From the NCBI GenBank assembly GCA_963695405.1, contig CAVOGJ010000009.1, forward strand, positions 495,542 through 559,541: a stretch of DNA of 64,000 nucleotides, written 5' to 3'. The notes below the pieces were generated by a model that saw only the letters and a program-made list of their open reading frames with translations, searched no databases and was not told the origin of the DNA. Both the position numbers and the translations under genes were made by a program. The DNA is from CAVOGJ01 sp963695405. GTDB taxonomy: Bacteria > Planctomycetota > Planctomycetia > Pirellulales > Pirellulaceae. Shown piece after piece: positions 1-7,801 of the stretch; the first letter of the stretch is position 1; each line of letters opens with the position of its first letter.

Positions 1-1
1 G

Positions 2-1183
2 TACTCGCGGATGATGGCGGTCAGCCGCCGCCTGGAACAGGCGGAACGCGACGGGTGTGATGACGCGCTGGTCGATGCGGCTCGCCGGGAGCTGTACCGA
101 GGCCAGTGCAATTGCAGCTACTGGCATGGAGCCTTTGGCGGCATCTACTTGCCTCATCTTCGCAACGCCGTCTTCAACCACCTCATTGCGGCCGACAACC
201 TGCTTGATCAGGCGTTCCAGCGTCCACACCTCTGGGTCGAAGCGACCGCGGCCGACTGGAACTTTGATGGCAAACAGGAGGTTCGACTGGAGAATGACCG
301 TCTGATCGCGCTCCTGAATCCATCCGCCGGCGGGCAGATGTACGAGCTCGACGTGCGGGCCATCTGCCATAACGTCCTGGCGACCCTGGCGCGTCGGCCC
401 GAGGCCTATCATCGCAAGGTGTTGGCCGGCCCGTCGAACCAGGAGGGCGTGGCCAGCATTCACGATCGCGTCGTCTTTAAACAAGACGGATTGGACGAGC
501 GTCTGCAGTATGACCGGCAACCACGGAAAAGCCTGATCGATCATTTTTACGAGGATGCTATTGAGCGAGATGCCGTCGAGCAGGGGTCTGCCGCTGAATT
601 GGGCGACTTCCATTGCCATGAGTTTCAGACTCGCTTGCGACGGAATCCAGAACGTATTCAGGTGATGATGGAGCGTTCCGGTCATGCGGCGGGCGTTCCG
701 GTGAAACTGACCAAGGGGGTCACGCTCGAAGCGGGTAGTTCTACCCTCGAAATCGCCTACCTGCTGGAAGGCCTACCGCAGGATCGAATCCTGACATTCG
801 GCGTCGAGTTCAACTTTGCCGGTCTCCCCTCCGGAGCGGACGATCGCTATTTCTTCGACGATCAGGGCGAACGGCTCGGACAATTAGGACTCCGCCTGGA
901 ACAGCCCGCCTGCACCTTCCTTGGCTTGGCCGACGAATGGTTGGGGATTCGCGCCGGCTGGCGGGCCGACCAGCCGGCCAGGCTGTGGACGTTCCCCATC
1001 GAGACGGTCAGCCAATCCGAGGGCGGCTTTGAGCTCGTCCACCAATCGGTCGTGGTCCAGCCCATCTGGAGAGTCCAGGGAGATCAGGAAGGCCGGTGGA
1101 GTGTGCAGATGACCCTCGACCTCGACACGTCTCTTGCCGAGAGTCGCATGCCGTCCGAGGCGGTGGACTGCGTACAATCGTAG
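2..1183 (+). CDS. GH57 alpha-amylase / 4-alpha-glucanotransferase, C-terminal part
   Basis: The reading frame is open from the first bases of the window, so the N-terminal catalytic part lies outside; about 390 residues are seen. The stretch QCNCSYWHGAFGGIYLPHLR followed by a helical region is typical of the central domain (DUF1925) of family 57 glycoside hydrolases. The remaining ~280 residues fit the DUF1926 beta-sandwich that closes these enzymes. The family hydrolyses or transfers alpha-1,4-glucan chains, usually in the cytoplasm on glycogen-like substrates. No signal peptide can be judged. Amylase and 4-alpha-glucanotransferase cannot be told apart from this half. Confidence 0.85.
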   Translation, partial: YSRMMAVSRRLEQAERDGCDDALVDAARRELYRGQCNCSYWHGAFGGIYLPHLRNAVFNHLIAADNLLDQAFQRPHLWVEATAADWNFDGKQEVRLENDRLIALLNPSAGGQMYELDVRAICHNVLATLARRPEAYHRKVLAGPSNQEGVASIHDRVVFKQDGLDERLQYDRQPRKSLIDHFYEDAIERDAVEQGSAAELGDFHCHEFQTRLRRNPERIQVMMERSGHAAGVPVKLTKGVTLEAGSSTLEIAYLLEGLPQDRILTFGVEFNFAGLPSGADDRYFFDDQGERLGQLGLRLEQPACTFLGLADEWLGIRAGWRADQPARLWTFPIETVSQSEGGFELVHQSVVVQPIWRVQGDQEGRWSVQMTLDLDTSLAESRMPSEAVDCVQS

Positions 1184-1300
1184 CCCCGGCCAACACCGCG
1201 TGCACCGCAGCTTACGGTCAGCATGGCCGCTAAGCTGATTGGCTCGGCGATCCTCGTCGGCTCGTCACGCGACCCTTTGTGAGAGACCTGCAGTTGTTGC

Positions 1301-1630
1301 TCATTGAGCCTTCGCGATTGTGGCGACAAAACCGATCAGCCCGATGGCAAGAAGGAAGACGATACCCAGCAATTCGAATGGATTGGTTGTCGCCAGATGA
1401 GCGCAGAACGCGCTCAGGTTCTCCCAAATCTCGGCAACGGTTTCTCTGGCGGTCGGTACCGGCACTCTCGACTCGACAGCGGACCATTTGTCCCAGGCTC
1501 AATACATGAGCAACGTGAACGGGGTGGCCAAAATCGAGACGATCAGCAGCTGTTTCAGACGGAATGGAAACGGCTTGTCATACCGTTCGTACCGTTGATC
1601 TCTCGGAAGACCAAGCTTGAACTCGCTCAT
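1301..1630 (-). pseudogene. Small membrane protein with in-frame TGA at codon 44
   Basis: Reading leftward from the ATG at 1630 gives MSEFKLGLPRDQRYERYDKP, then a hydrophobic segment ending LLMY. A TGA follows (1501-1499), and the same frame then continues with AWDKWSAVESRV and a second hydrophobic segment (FELLGIVFLLAIGLIGFVA) to a TGA at 1303-1301. Both halves read as one two-helix membrane protein of about 109 codons. The TGA would most simply be a changed Trp codon (TGG). It lies downstream of hflKC on the same strand, about 340 bases beyond hflC. I do not recognise the family. It may be a point-mutated pseudogene, a sequencing error, or a read-through gene. Confidence 0.6.
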
Positions 1631-1738
1631 CGCTCGCAGCCAAGCCCCTCAAGCGGACATTCGCTGTGCCATAGTATTGTTGATCACGTCGGGACAATCA
1701 ACTGCCTAGGGAACCAACGAGGGCCAGCGACGCCTGGA

Positions 1739-1947
1739 GAGCAACCGCCGCCGGCCTTTTCCTGGATCAGGTTGGACCTGATTGGCTTACGACGGAAACA
1801 CGGAGACACAGAGGACGCAGAGTGAGCCTGATGGCATGTTAAGCTGGTGGCGGTCGCTGAAGGCTCTGTGACTGGGTGTTTCAAAACCGACGTGCCCATC
1901 AGCACCGTGGTATCAGACCCGAGCAACCGCCGCCGGCCCTTTTCCTG
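1739..1947. repeat. Two-copy ~27 bp direct repeat
   Basis: The sequence GAGCAACCGCCGCCGGCC followed by C(0-1)TTTTCCTG occurs at 1739-1764 and again at 1921-1947, the second copy with one extra C. The copies lie about 180 bases apart in the non-coding stretch downstream of hflC. They flank the dispersed repeat at 1791. Confidence 0.7.
1791..1822. repeat. Dispersed intergenic repeat, copy 1
   Basis: GACGGAAACACGGAGACACA followed by GAGGACGCAGAG. A related copy lies at 4258-4286. Purine-rich units of this 'cacagaggacacagag' kind recur between genes in many planctomycete and other genomes (from general knowledge). No coding function is apparent. Confidence 0.6.
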
Positions 1948-1966
1948 TTCATCGTTGCGCAACCCA

Positions 1967-2932
1967 CTAGCGTGGACTCGGATCGACCCGCTTGAGAAAC
2001 TTAAAGATGTCGCTGTCGGTCGTGAGGATGAGCGTGCTTTCCTCATCCAACATGTCGGTATACGTCTCCATCGTCTTGATGAACTCGTAAAAGTCGATCG
2101 ATTCGGGACTTTGATTGAACGCGTCTGCGTAAATCTGTGTTGCCGTGGCGTCGGCGACACCGCGGATTTCCTGCACCCGCTTGTACGCCTCCGATTCGAT
2201 TTTCAAGAGATCGCGTTCCTTCTTGCCGTTAATCTTCGCGGCTTCGCCGGCTCCTTCCGAACGAAATCGCTCGGCGATCTGTTGCCGTTCGCTGATCATC
2301 CGTTCGTAGATACGGGACTGCACGCTTTCATTATAATTAATTCGCTTGAAACGAACGTCCAGCAATTCGATGCCGAAATCGTCAAGCTTGTTGGCTGCCT
2401 TTGCAAAAATCGACTCCTCGATTTTCCCCCGGCCTTCCGTGATCGGATAAAGAACGCCGATATTCCCTGGGGCGTTCATCAGGGCGGCGTCCCGTTCCGG
2501 CACGCGATCCTTGGTCGAGCGAATGACCTCGATCAATTCGTGTTTGGCGATGGCGTTACGTGTCTCGCTGCCGAGGATGTCGTCCAGTCGCGATTGGGCG
2601 CTTCGTTCGTCGCGAAGACGTAGAAAAAACTGTTTGGCATCTTTGATCCGCCAACGCCCAAACGTGTCGACGACGATATAGGTCTTATCCTTGGTCGGCA
2701 TCTCGTTGGGTCGACCATCCCACTCCAGGATGCGTTTCTCGATCCGAGTGGCGTCCTGCACGAAAGGGACCTTGAAGTGCAGCCCGGCATTACTGATGGG
2801 ATCCCCGACGGGCCTACCAAACTGGGTAATGATGACTTGTTCCGTCTCGGAAACAGTGTACGCACCGCTGAAGAGCAGGAATGCTGCCACAACGAGGACG
2901 ATGATGGCCAGTGGTTGAAATGAGTTTCTCAT
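1967..2932 (-). CDS. hflC: HflC-like SPFH/band-7 membrane protease modulator
   Basis: A 321-residue protein with one N-terminal membrane anchor (about residues 8-26) followed by the SPFH domain (VSETEQVIITQFGRPVG) and a long charged helical part rich in Glu, Arg and Lys. In the known family HflC pairs with HflK in a large periplasm-facing cage around the FtsH protease and modulates turnover of membrane proteins. The start ATG overlaps the hflK stop by four bases (ATGA), so the two are translationally coupled. No ftsH or hflX is nearby. Confidence 0.92.
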   Translation of the reverse strand: MRNSFQPLAIIVLVVAAFLLFSGAYTVSETEQVIITQFGRPVGDPISNAGLHFKVPFVQDATRIEKRILEWDGRPNEMPTKDKTYIVVDTFGRWRIKDAKQFFLRLRDERSAQSRLDDILGSETRNAIAKHELIEVIRSTKDRVPERDAALMNAPGNIGVLYPITEGRGKIEESIFAKAANKLDDFGIELLDVRFKRINYNESVQSRIYERMISERQQIAERFRSEGAGEAAKINGKKERDLLKIESEAYKRVQEIRGVADATATQIYADAFNQSPESIDFYEFIKTMETYTDMLDEESTLILTTDSDIFKFLKRVDPSPR

Positions 2933-3903
2933 CGCTGATTCCTCTTCGCTTCCGGTGTCAATTGCAACAGCGGCAGGACCTGGCTGGCCTCGCTGTCGAT
3001 GATGATCTTGCGGCCCAGTTTGGGGACGACGTCGCGCATCGTTTCGACGTAGATTCGTTGCCGCGTAACGTCAGGCGCTTTTAGGTACTCGGCCAGCACA
3101 GCATTAAAGCGGGACACATCGCCCTCCGCCTCGTTGACTCGCTTGAGCGCATAGCCCTCGGCGGCTTGAATTTTCTGTTCGGCTTCTCCACTTGCTCGTG
3201 GGACAACCTTGTTATACTCGCCGTTCGCCACGTTGATCATCTTCTCGCGTTCTTGCTGCGCCTGATTGACCTCGTTGAACGATGGCTGGACGGGGAGCGG
3301 TGGATTGACGTTCTTCAGCTGGACCTGGTCGATACTCAGGCCAAGCTCGTACTTGTCAACGAGCGCTTGCAAGTGAATCAGGGCCTCTGATTCAATCTCC
3401 TGTCGACCCACCGTGATGACTTCATCCACCGTGCGATCACCAACCACGGTCCGCATGACCGACTCGGAAATGTCTCGCAGCGTCAGGCCCGGGTTGCGCA
3501 CCTTGAACAAATACAATTGCGGCTCTCGAATGCGATATTGAATGATCCACTCCACCGTGGCGGCGTTCAGATCACCCGTCACCATATTGCGTTCCTCGTC
3601 CTGTTCGTTCGACGTTTGCGTCGGATTGGTTGCGGACGGCGTGCCAAAGCCAAACTCCTGTTTCAATTGCCTCCGTACCGGCAGCTTTTTAACCTCGTCG
3701 ATCCCGAACGGCAATTTGAAGCGTAATCCAGGGTCCACCGTCTTGATGTATTTGCCAAAACGAAGGACGACGCCTTGCGATTCGGCTTGAACGGTATAAA
3801 TCGAGGTAAAGACGGCCGTCGCCAGAAGCAATACGAGTAGGCCCCACAAGATGTAACTGCCGCGCATTTCCATATTTCGCCACTTGTCAATTTCAAAATT
3901 CAT
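2929..3903 (-). CDS. hflK: HflK-like SPFH/band-7 protease modulator
   Basis: A 324-residue protein. A short cytoplasmic N-terminus precedes a membrane helix (YILWGLLVLLLATAVFTSIY), then the SPFH domain (QGVVLRFGKYIKTVDPGLRF), then a coiled-coil-like region with REKMINVANGEYNKVVPRAS and EAEGDVSRFNAVLAEY. These are typical HflK features; the usual Gly-rich N-terminal extension of enterobacterial HflK is absent. First gene of the pair with hflC. The start has no strong ribosome binding site, and a start a few codons later is possible. Confidence 0.92.
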   Translation of the reverse strand: MNFEIDKWRNMEMRGSYILWGLLVLLLATAVFTSIYTVQAESQGVVLRFGKYIKTVDPGLRFKLPFGIDEVKKLPVRRQLKQEFGFGTPSATNPTQTSNEQDEERNMVTGDLNAATVEWIIQYRIREPQLYLFKVRNPGLTLRDISESVMRTVVGDRTVDEVITVGRQEIESEALIHLQALVDKYELGLSIDQVQLKNVNPPLPVQPSFNEVNQAQQEREKMINVANGEYNKVVPRASGEAEQKIQAAEGYALKRVNEAEGDVSRFNAVLAEYLKAPDVTRQRIYVETMRDVVPKLGRKIIIDSEASQVLPLLQLTPEAKRNQR

Positions 3904-4130
3904 GATTGAGACCGTGTGTGTTCTTCGTTTCTGCCGACGATTTCTCGTCAGGTCCGTTCGGAAAGAAGCGGTGCCCGGCTTGCCTGCTCACGCCCACTCT
4001 CCTTGGTAGCTTAGCCCATTTCGGCGATCCATGAAGGCTAGGGGGTCCGCGTGGAGTGGCAAGTCGCGTTTTGGACACGCCCGCAGCAAAAAAAACGTGC
4101 CGAAATAGAAGCATAGGTTGCCATAAGGGT

Positions 4131-4157
4131 TGCCGGCGCGACCGCCGGCACTTTTTT
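4131..4157 (+). terminator. Perfect hairpin with T tract on the + strand
   Basis: TGCCGGCG, loop CGAC, CGCCGGCA (8 bp perfect stem) is followed by C and six T. This is a textbook intrinsic terminator for rightward transcription. No rightward gene is visible upstream: hflKC runs leftward and bioD ends leftward at 4346. On the minus strand there is no T tract after the stem. The rest of 3904-4345 holds the dispersed repeat and nothing else I recognise. Confidence 0.6.
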
Positions 4158-4257
4158 GGGAATTCAGTCACCGTCCGCGCAACAGGCGGTGTGCTGGGAC
4201 CAAAGACTCGTTGACATGCAAAACGACACCCACACGAGAATGAGAAAACCAAGAAAG

Positions 4258-4286
4258 ACGGAAACACAGAAGCACAGGGGCAAAGA
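4258..4286. repeat. Dispersed intergenic repeat, copy 2
   Basis: GACGGAAACACAGAAGCACA followed by GGGGCAAAG, a diverged copy of the unit at 1791-1822, in the gap between bioD and hflK. Confidence 0.55.
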
Positions 4287-4345
4287 GACATATAATTACG
4301 GAGACATCGCGGCGCTGGTTAAGAGTAACACCGAGTCGGCGAGGT

Positions 4346-5050
4346 TCAACTCGCTCCGCCCAGCAAATCACTCCAGCGGCGATCGGTTGGCAAGGCGACT
4401 TGCCCGTGCCGCAACCGAGTCAACAGTCGCTCGGGACAGTGGCGTTCCAAACCTTGCCAATTGGATGTCTGGCTTACGTCGGCTTGCCGGGGAAGAACGT
4501 CGTTCAGGACCACGCCAGCCACGGGGGCACCGCCCCGATAAGTCGTCACGGCCAGCAGGGTTTGCAGTGTCTGATTGATCGTGCCCAGCCGATTCGCGGC
4601 CACGATGAGTACCGGATAACCCCAGGCGATGGCGAGATCACCCACCAGGGTCTGTTCAGCGATGGGAGACAGATAGCCGCCGGCGCCCTCGACCACCACG
4701 ACATCACATGCCCCACGCCACGTCTCGAGGCCGCCGACCAGTCGCTCGCGATTGATCTCGGTACCGGCTTGTCGGGCCGCTTCATCGGGAGCTAGCGGCG
4801 GCAGAAACATTTGCGGGCAAACGGCGGAAAGGGTCAGTGGCTCGCGAGCGGCCCGCCACAGTTGCTCGGCGTCCTCACAAATGCATTCACCGTCGACCAA
4901 TCGTCCGCCACTGGCGGCCGGCTTATAGGCGCCGACGCGGTAGCCTTCGGCCAGGAGTGCCTCAATCATCAGGCTGGCGACGTAGGTCTTGCCGACCTCG
5001 GTATCGGTACCAGTGACGAAGATGCCCCGAGTTGGAAAGCGCGTTTGCAT
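4346..5050 (-). CDS. bioD: ATP-dependent dethiobiotin synthetase
   Basis: A 234-residue protein starting with the phosphate loop GTDTEVGKT (residues 14-22), with YKPAASGG after it and VVEGAGGYLSPI in the middle; these are the ATP- and substrate-binding motifs of BioD. The enzyme closes the ureido ring of dethiobiotin from 7,8-diaminopelargonic acid, CO2 and ATP in the cytoplasm, the penultimate biotin step. It is preceded at 39 bases by the AroE-like gene and is probably the last gene of that leftward run. No bioA, bioB or bioF lies in the window. Confidence 0.95.
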   Translation of the reverse strand: MQTRFPTRGIFVTGTDTEVGKTYVASLMIEALLAEGYRVGAYKPAASGGRLVDGECICEDAEQLWRAAREPLTLSAVCPQMFLPPLAPDEAARQAGTEINRERLVGGLETWRGACDVVVVEGAGGYLSPIAEQTLVGDLAIAWGYPVLIVAANRLGTINQTLQTLLAVTTYRGGAPVAGVVLNDVLPRQADVSQTSNWQGLERHCPERLLTRLRHGQVALPTDRRWSDLLGGAS

Positions 5051-5089
5051 GCGGACCCCTGGACGGACGATCGTGACTGGTCCCGGCAG

Positions 5090-5989
5090 TTAGATCAAGA
5101 AGAACTCTTCGAAGGCCTCGCGGACCACAGCCAGATCGGGCTCGAGTTCCGTCCACATCCGAAAGGCCACCACGGCTCGCTGAACAAGCAAATCAAGGCC
5201 ATTGATCACATCACAGCCGATCGTCTGACCATGGACGGCGAAGGCCGTTTGCGGTGGATTGTAAACGGCGTCCAGCAATAGCATCGAGGGTTTCAGACTC
5301 TCCAGATCAAGTCGCAAGGGATGGCCCGCATCGAGTCCGCTGCAACTGGTGGCTTGAATGACGATGTCCACGTCGGCATGTACGCAATAGAGACTGGCCC
5401 ACGTCTGCAGGTCGATTTCACTCTGGATGTGGGGCCGCAGCAATTGAGCCACATGGTCTCCGGCGGCGTCATTTCTGGCCACGATCGTGATTCGTTCGGC
5501 ATCGGCCAGTCCTACGGCCAGGGCTGCCGCGCGAGCCACGGCGCCGGCACCAAGCACCACCGTCCGCTTCCCGGCCAAGTCGGTATGCCGTGCGAGGTTC
5601 TCGGTGACCCCGCAGAGCAGACTAGATTCACCCACCAGTTGCCCGTCCTCATCCCGATAAATTAGGTCGACTTCGCCTAATTGGCCTGCCGGCCCCGTGA
5701 CACGTTCGAGCAGTGCACCAGCGGCCCGCTGATGCGGCGGTTCGACCACGCCGCCACGAAAACCCATGGCACGCATCCCCCCAATGGCCGCCGCCAAATG
5801 CTCGGGTGCCACATCCACCGTCAGGCAGCGCGAGTCGAAGCCGGCGGCACGAAACGCCCGCTCCATGACAAACTGGGTAGGGTTGCCGGCGATGGGAAAG
5901 CCGATGCAGGCGATGATTTCCTGTAGTGATGCGTTTGCCAACAATCCCTCCGCTCCGGCATATCTTCCGTTCGCTAACTCTGGCGGCAC
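5090..5989 (-). CDS. Shikimate dehydrogenase-like protein lacking catalytic residues
   Basis: A 299-residue protein with the AroE two-domain layout, including the NADP loop VLGAGAVARA (about 146-154). The substrate side is altered. The Ser-x-Ser that binds shikimate is replaced by GNPT (about 35-38). The NVTxPxK motif carrying the catalytic Lys reads VVEPPHQ (81-87). The NTD motif carrying the catalytic Asp reads SSL (122-124). It is therefore unlikely to reduce dehydroshikimate. The fold and nucleotide site seem kept, so another small-molecule dehydrogenase or binding role is possible. The GTG start at 5989 is uncertain; TTG codons about 16 residues in, behind GGAG, could be used. It sits between a methyltransferase gene and bioD. 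Confidence 0.8.
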   Translation of the reverse strand: MPPELANGRYAGAEGLLANASLQEIIACIGFPIAGNPTQFVMERAFRAAGFDSRCLTVDVAPEHLAAAIGGMRAMGFRGGVVEPPHQRAAGALLERVTGPAGQLGEVDLIYRDEDGQLVGESSLLCGVTENLARHTDLAGKRTVVLGAGAVARAAALAVGLADAERITIVARNDAAGDHVAQLLRPHIQSEIDLQTWASLYCVHADVDIVIQATSCSGLDAGHPLRLDLESLKPSMLLLDAVYNPPQTAFAVHGQTIGCDVINGLDLLVQRAVVAFRMWTELEPDLAVVREAFEEFFLI

Positions 5990-6141
5990 GCCTTATCGTA
6001 TGTTCGTCGTCCGCCACGACAAGGTCGGGTAGGGTGGGCAAGCCTCGGACTCGTCCATTTTTCCGTTCGCCTCCCACTCGACACAACGGATCTTGTCGTG
6101 GCGAGCGGGTGTTACGATGCAGGCGATGACGCGACAACGTG

Positions 6142-6957
6142 CTAGGTTGGAATCCACAGTTTGCCGCCCCGAGTCGCGGCAGCCTCTGGTCTGGCCACTC
6201 GGCGGGCCTTGAGGCGGAGATAGGGAGCTACGTAGTGGCAGCGATGACCGAAGGAGCCTCTTTCCGCAAGCGGATCGCTATGAAACGGTTCCACGAGATC
6301 TTCGATCACAAAGCCGCTGCGGCACAGCCCGCCGAGAAGCGATTCCCAGCGATGGAGGTATTCGATCGTACCCGGCTCCCGAAAACGACTCGGCCGCGCA
6401 CTTGGCAAGGGCCCCTGGTGGTAATAGGCCGTATCGAGAACCCAGCCGGTCTCGGAGATGTCGGCCTTGACTTGGAGACTCGTCGGCGACTTGTGTTGAC
6501 TGATATAGAGCCCCTGGCACCGCAGGATGCGGCTGATTTCCGCGAACACACGATCTACACGGGGCACGTAGCAGGTACTGACCGGATGAGCGATGACGTC
6601 GAACGTGGCGTCGGCGAACATGGTAAGGTCTTCCATCGACGCCCTCACCGTCCGCAGTCTTAATTCGCGTTCCGCTGCCACCTGCCGATCGATCTCCAAC
6701 TGTCGCTCACTGAGATCGACCACGGTGACGTCCGCCCCAGCGGCAGCGTAGAGCGGACCTTGTCTTCCCCCACCGGCCGCCAGGCAGAGCACGCGGCTTC
6801 CGGCCAGCGTGCTGCCAAGCCAGCCTTCTCCATCCAGTGTTGCCAGTGGTTGCCGAAAGGCCTCGTCGGAAGGAGGGCCAGAAAAGGGGTGGCCTGTGGC
6901 AGCCAACCGATCCCAACCGCGGCGGTTCTCATTCAAGTATGTCACCGCGGGCCCCAC
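6142..6957 (-). CDS. Class I SAM-dependent methyltransferase
   Basis: A 271-residue protein with the Rossmann SAM-binding motif VLCLAAGGGRQGPLYAAAGA (about 55-75), an acidic ribose-binding residue in VTVVDLSERQLEID, and the post-motif VRASMEDLTMF. Substrate unknown; the C-terminal half (tyrosine- and histidine-rich) resembles small-molecule methyltransferases. The ATG at 6957 overlaps the end of the DUF4465 gene by 16 bases, so it is probably in the same transcript and may fall under the cobalamin riboswitch at 8781-8960. The last ~20 residues are basic and variable. Confidence 0.85.
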   Translation of the reverse strand: MGPAVTYLNENRRGWDRLAATGHPFSGPPSDEAFRQPLATLDGEGWLGSTLAGSRVLCLAAGGGRQGPLYAAAGADVTVVDLSERQLEIDRQVAAERELRLRTVRASMEDLTMFADATFDVIAHPVSTCYVPRVDRVFAEISRILRCQGLYISQHKSPTSLQVKADISETGWVLDTAYYHQGPLPSARPSRFREPGTIEYLHRWESLLGGLCRSGFVIEDLVEPFHSDPLAERGSFGHRCHYVAPYLRLKARRVARPEAAATRGGKLWIPT

Positions 6958-7745
6958 AATCTTCGCCAGTAAAACGTTAGCACCAGGGAAAGACCGGCCA
7001 GCCCGGCAAGGTAGCTTGGTTCGGGGACGGTGCGGAACACCAGCTGATCCGCGGCAAAAAAGAGCGGCGTGTTGGGACCGAACATCCCCACGTCGGTCGT
7101 CTCGATGTCAAATCGGAGGGAACTCACCTGACCCAACCGCGTGAGATCGACCGTTTCCCATTCGTCGATGATATAGTCACTGGCTTGATCTTCGAAACGA
7201 TAATCTGCCAGATAGAAATCGACGCTTCCGGTGGGGATACCGGCCGTATTGATGCCCGTGATGATCAGCCGTAGATAATCAGGATCGTCCCCGCTGGGTC
7301 CGCCAAACTTCTTGGCAAAGGCATCGCCGTCGCGGATGGAGAGGGCCGTATAGGTTGTATTGGTGACTTGCAGCGTGGTGGGCCAAACCGGAGTTGCGAA
7401 GGCGGCGTCGACGGCGATCCCAAATGCCGGATCGGTCACATAGCCGACGGCAAAGTTTCCCTGCCCGCCGAATCCACCGCCGGCGAAGGAACCGTACTGA
7501 TTCAGGAATCCGGCCGTGGTATTGTCTGTCCGATTCGAGTAGGCAAAGCCGCTCCACGAACCGAACGACATATCAAATTGATTGGGAAAGAAGACGCCGC
7601 CGCTGGTGAATCCGGCGGCCCCATCACTGCCGTTGTAGAAACTCTCCTCAGGCAACGAGAGATCTTCAAAATCGACTGTCTGGGCGAGTATGTAGGAGGC
7701 CTGACCCCACGACAGGATGATCAGCGTTGCGATTAGTTTCCGCAT
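6942..7745 (-). CDS. DUF4465 protein with PEP-CTERM anchor
   Basis: A 267-residue exported protein. A signal peptide (MRKLIATLIILSWGQASYILA) precedes the mature start TVDFEDLSLPEESFYNG. The body shows DUF4465 features: SGGVFFPNQFD, FGSWSGFAYSN, and a jelly-roll-like run ending in ADQLVFRTV. The C-terminus has the PEP-CTERM sorting signal: VPEPS, a hydrophobic helix, then RR. The ATG follows GAGGA at a good distance and lies 56 bases after the pseudopilin gene. In Bacteroidetes some DUF4465 proteins are, to my recollection, surface lipoproteins that bind cobalamin (BtuH-type). The B12 riboswitch ahead of this operon makes cobalamin binding at the cell surface the leading inference here. Confidence 0.85.
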   Translation of the reverse strand: MRKLIATLIILSWGQASYILAQTVDFEDLSLPEESFYNGSDGAAGFTSGGVFFPNQFDMSFGSWSGFAYSNRTDNTTAGFLNQYGSFAGGGFGGQGNFAVGYVTDPAFGIAVDAAFATPVWPTTLQVTNTTYTALSIRDGDAFAKKFGGPSGDDPDYLRLIITGINTAGIPTGSVDFYLADYRFEDQASDYIIDEWETVDLTRLGQVSSLRFDIETTDVGMFGPNTPLFFAADQLVFRTVPEPSYLAGLAGLSLVLTFYWRRLWGPR

Positions 7746-7801
7746 CGGATGTTTTCCTCATGAATAGCAACCACCATGAGAGGCGGTCGCGGTGAGCGAG
7801 C

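Noticed and set aside
1499..1501. TGA as a selenocysteine codon
   Set aside because: The residue context is a membrane turn where Trp fits, and no selenoprotein family or SECIS-like hairpin is apparent.
1304..2623. Rightward open frames opposite hflC
   Set aside because: These are antisense shadows of hflC and of the small membrane gene; they lack motifs and start sites.
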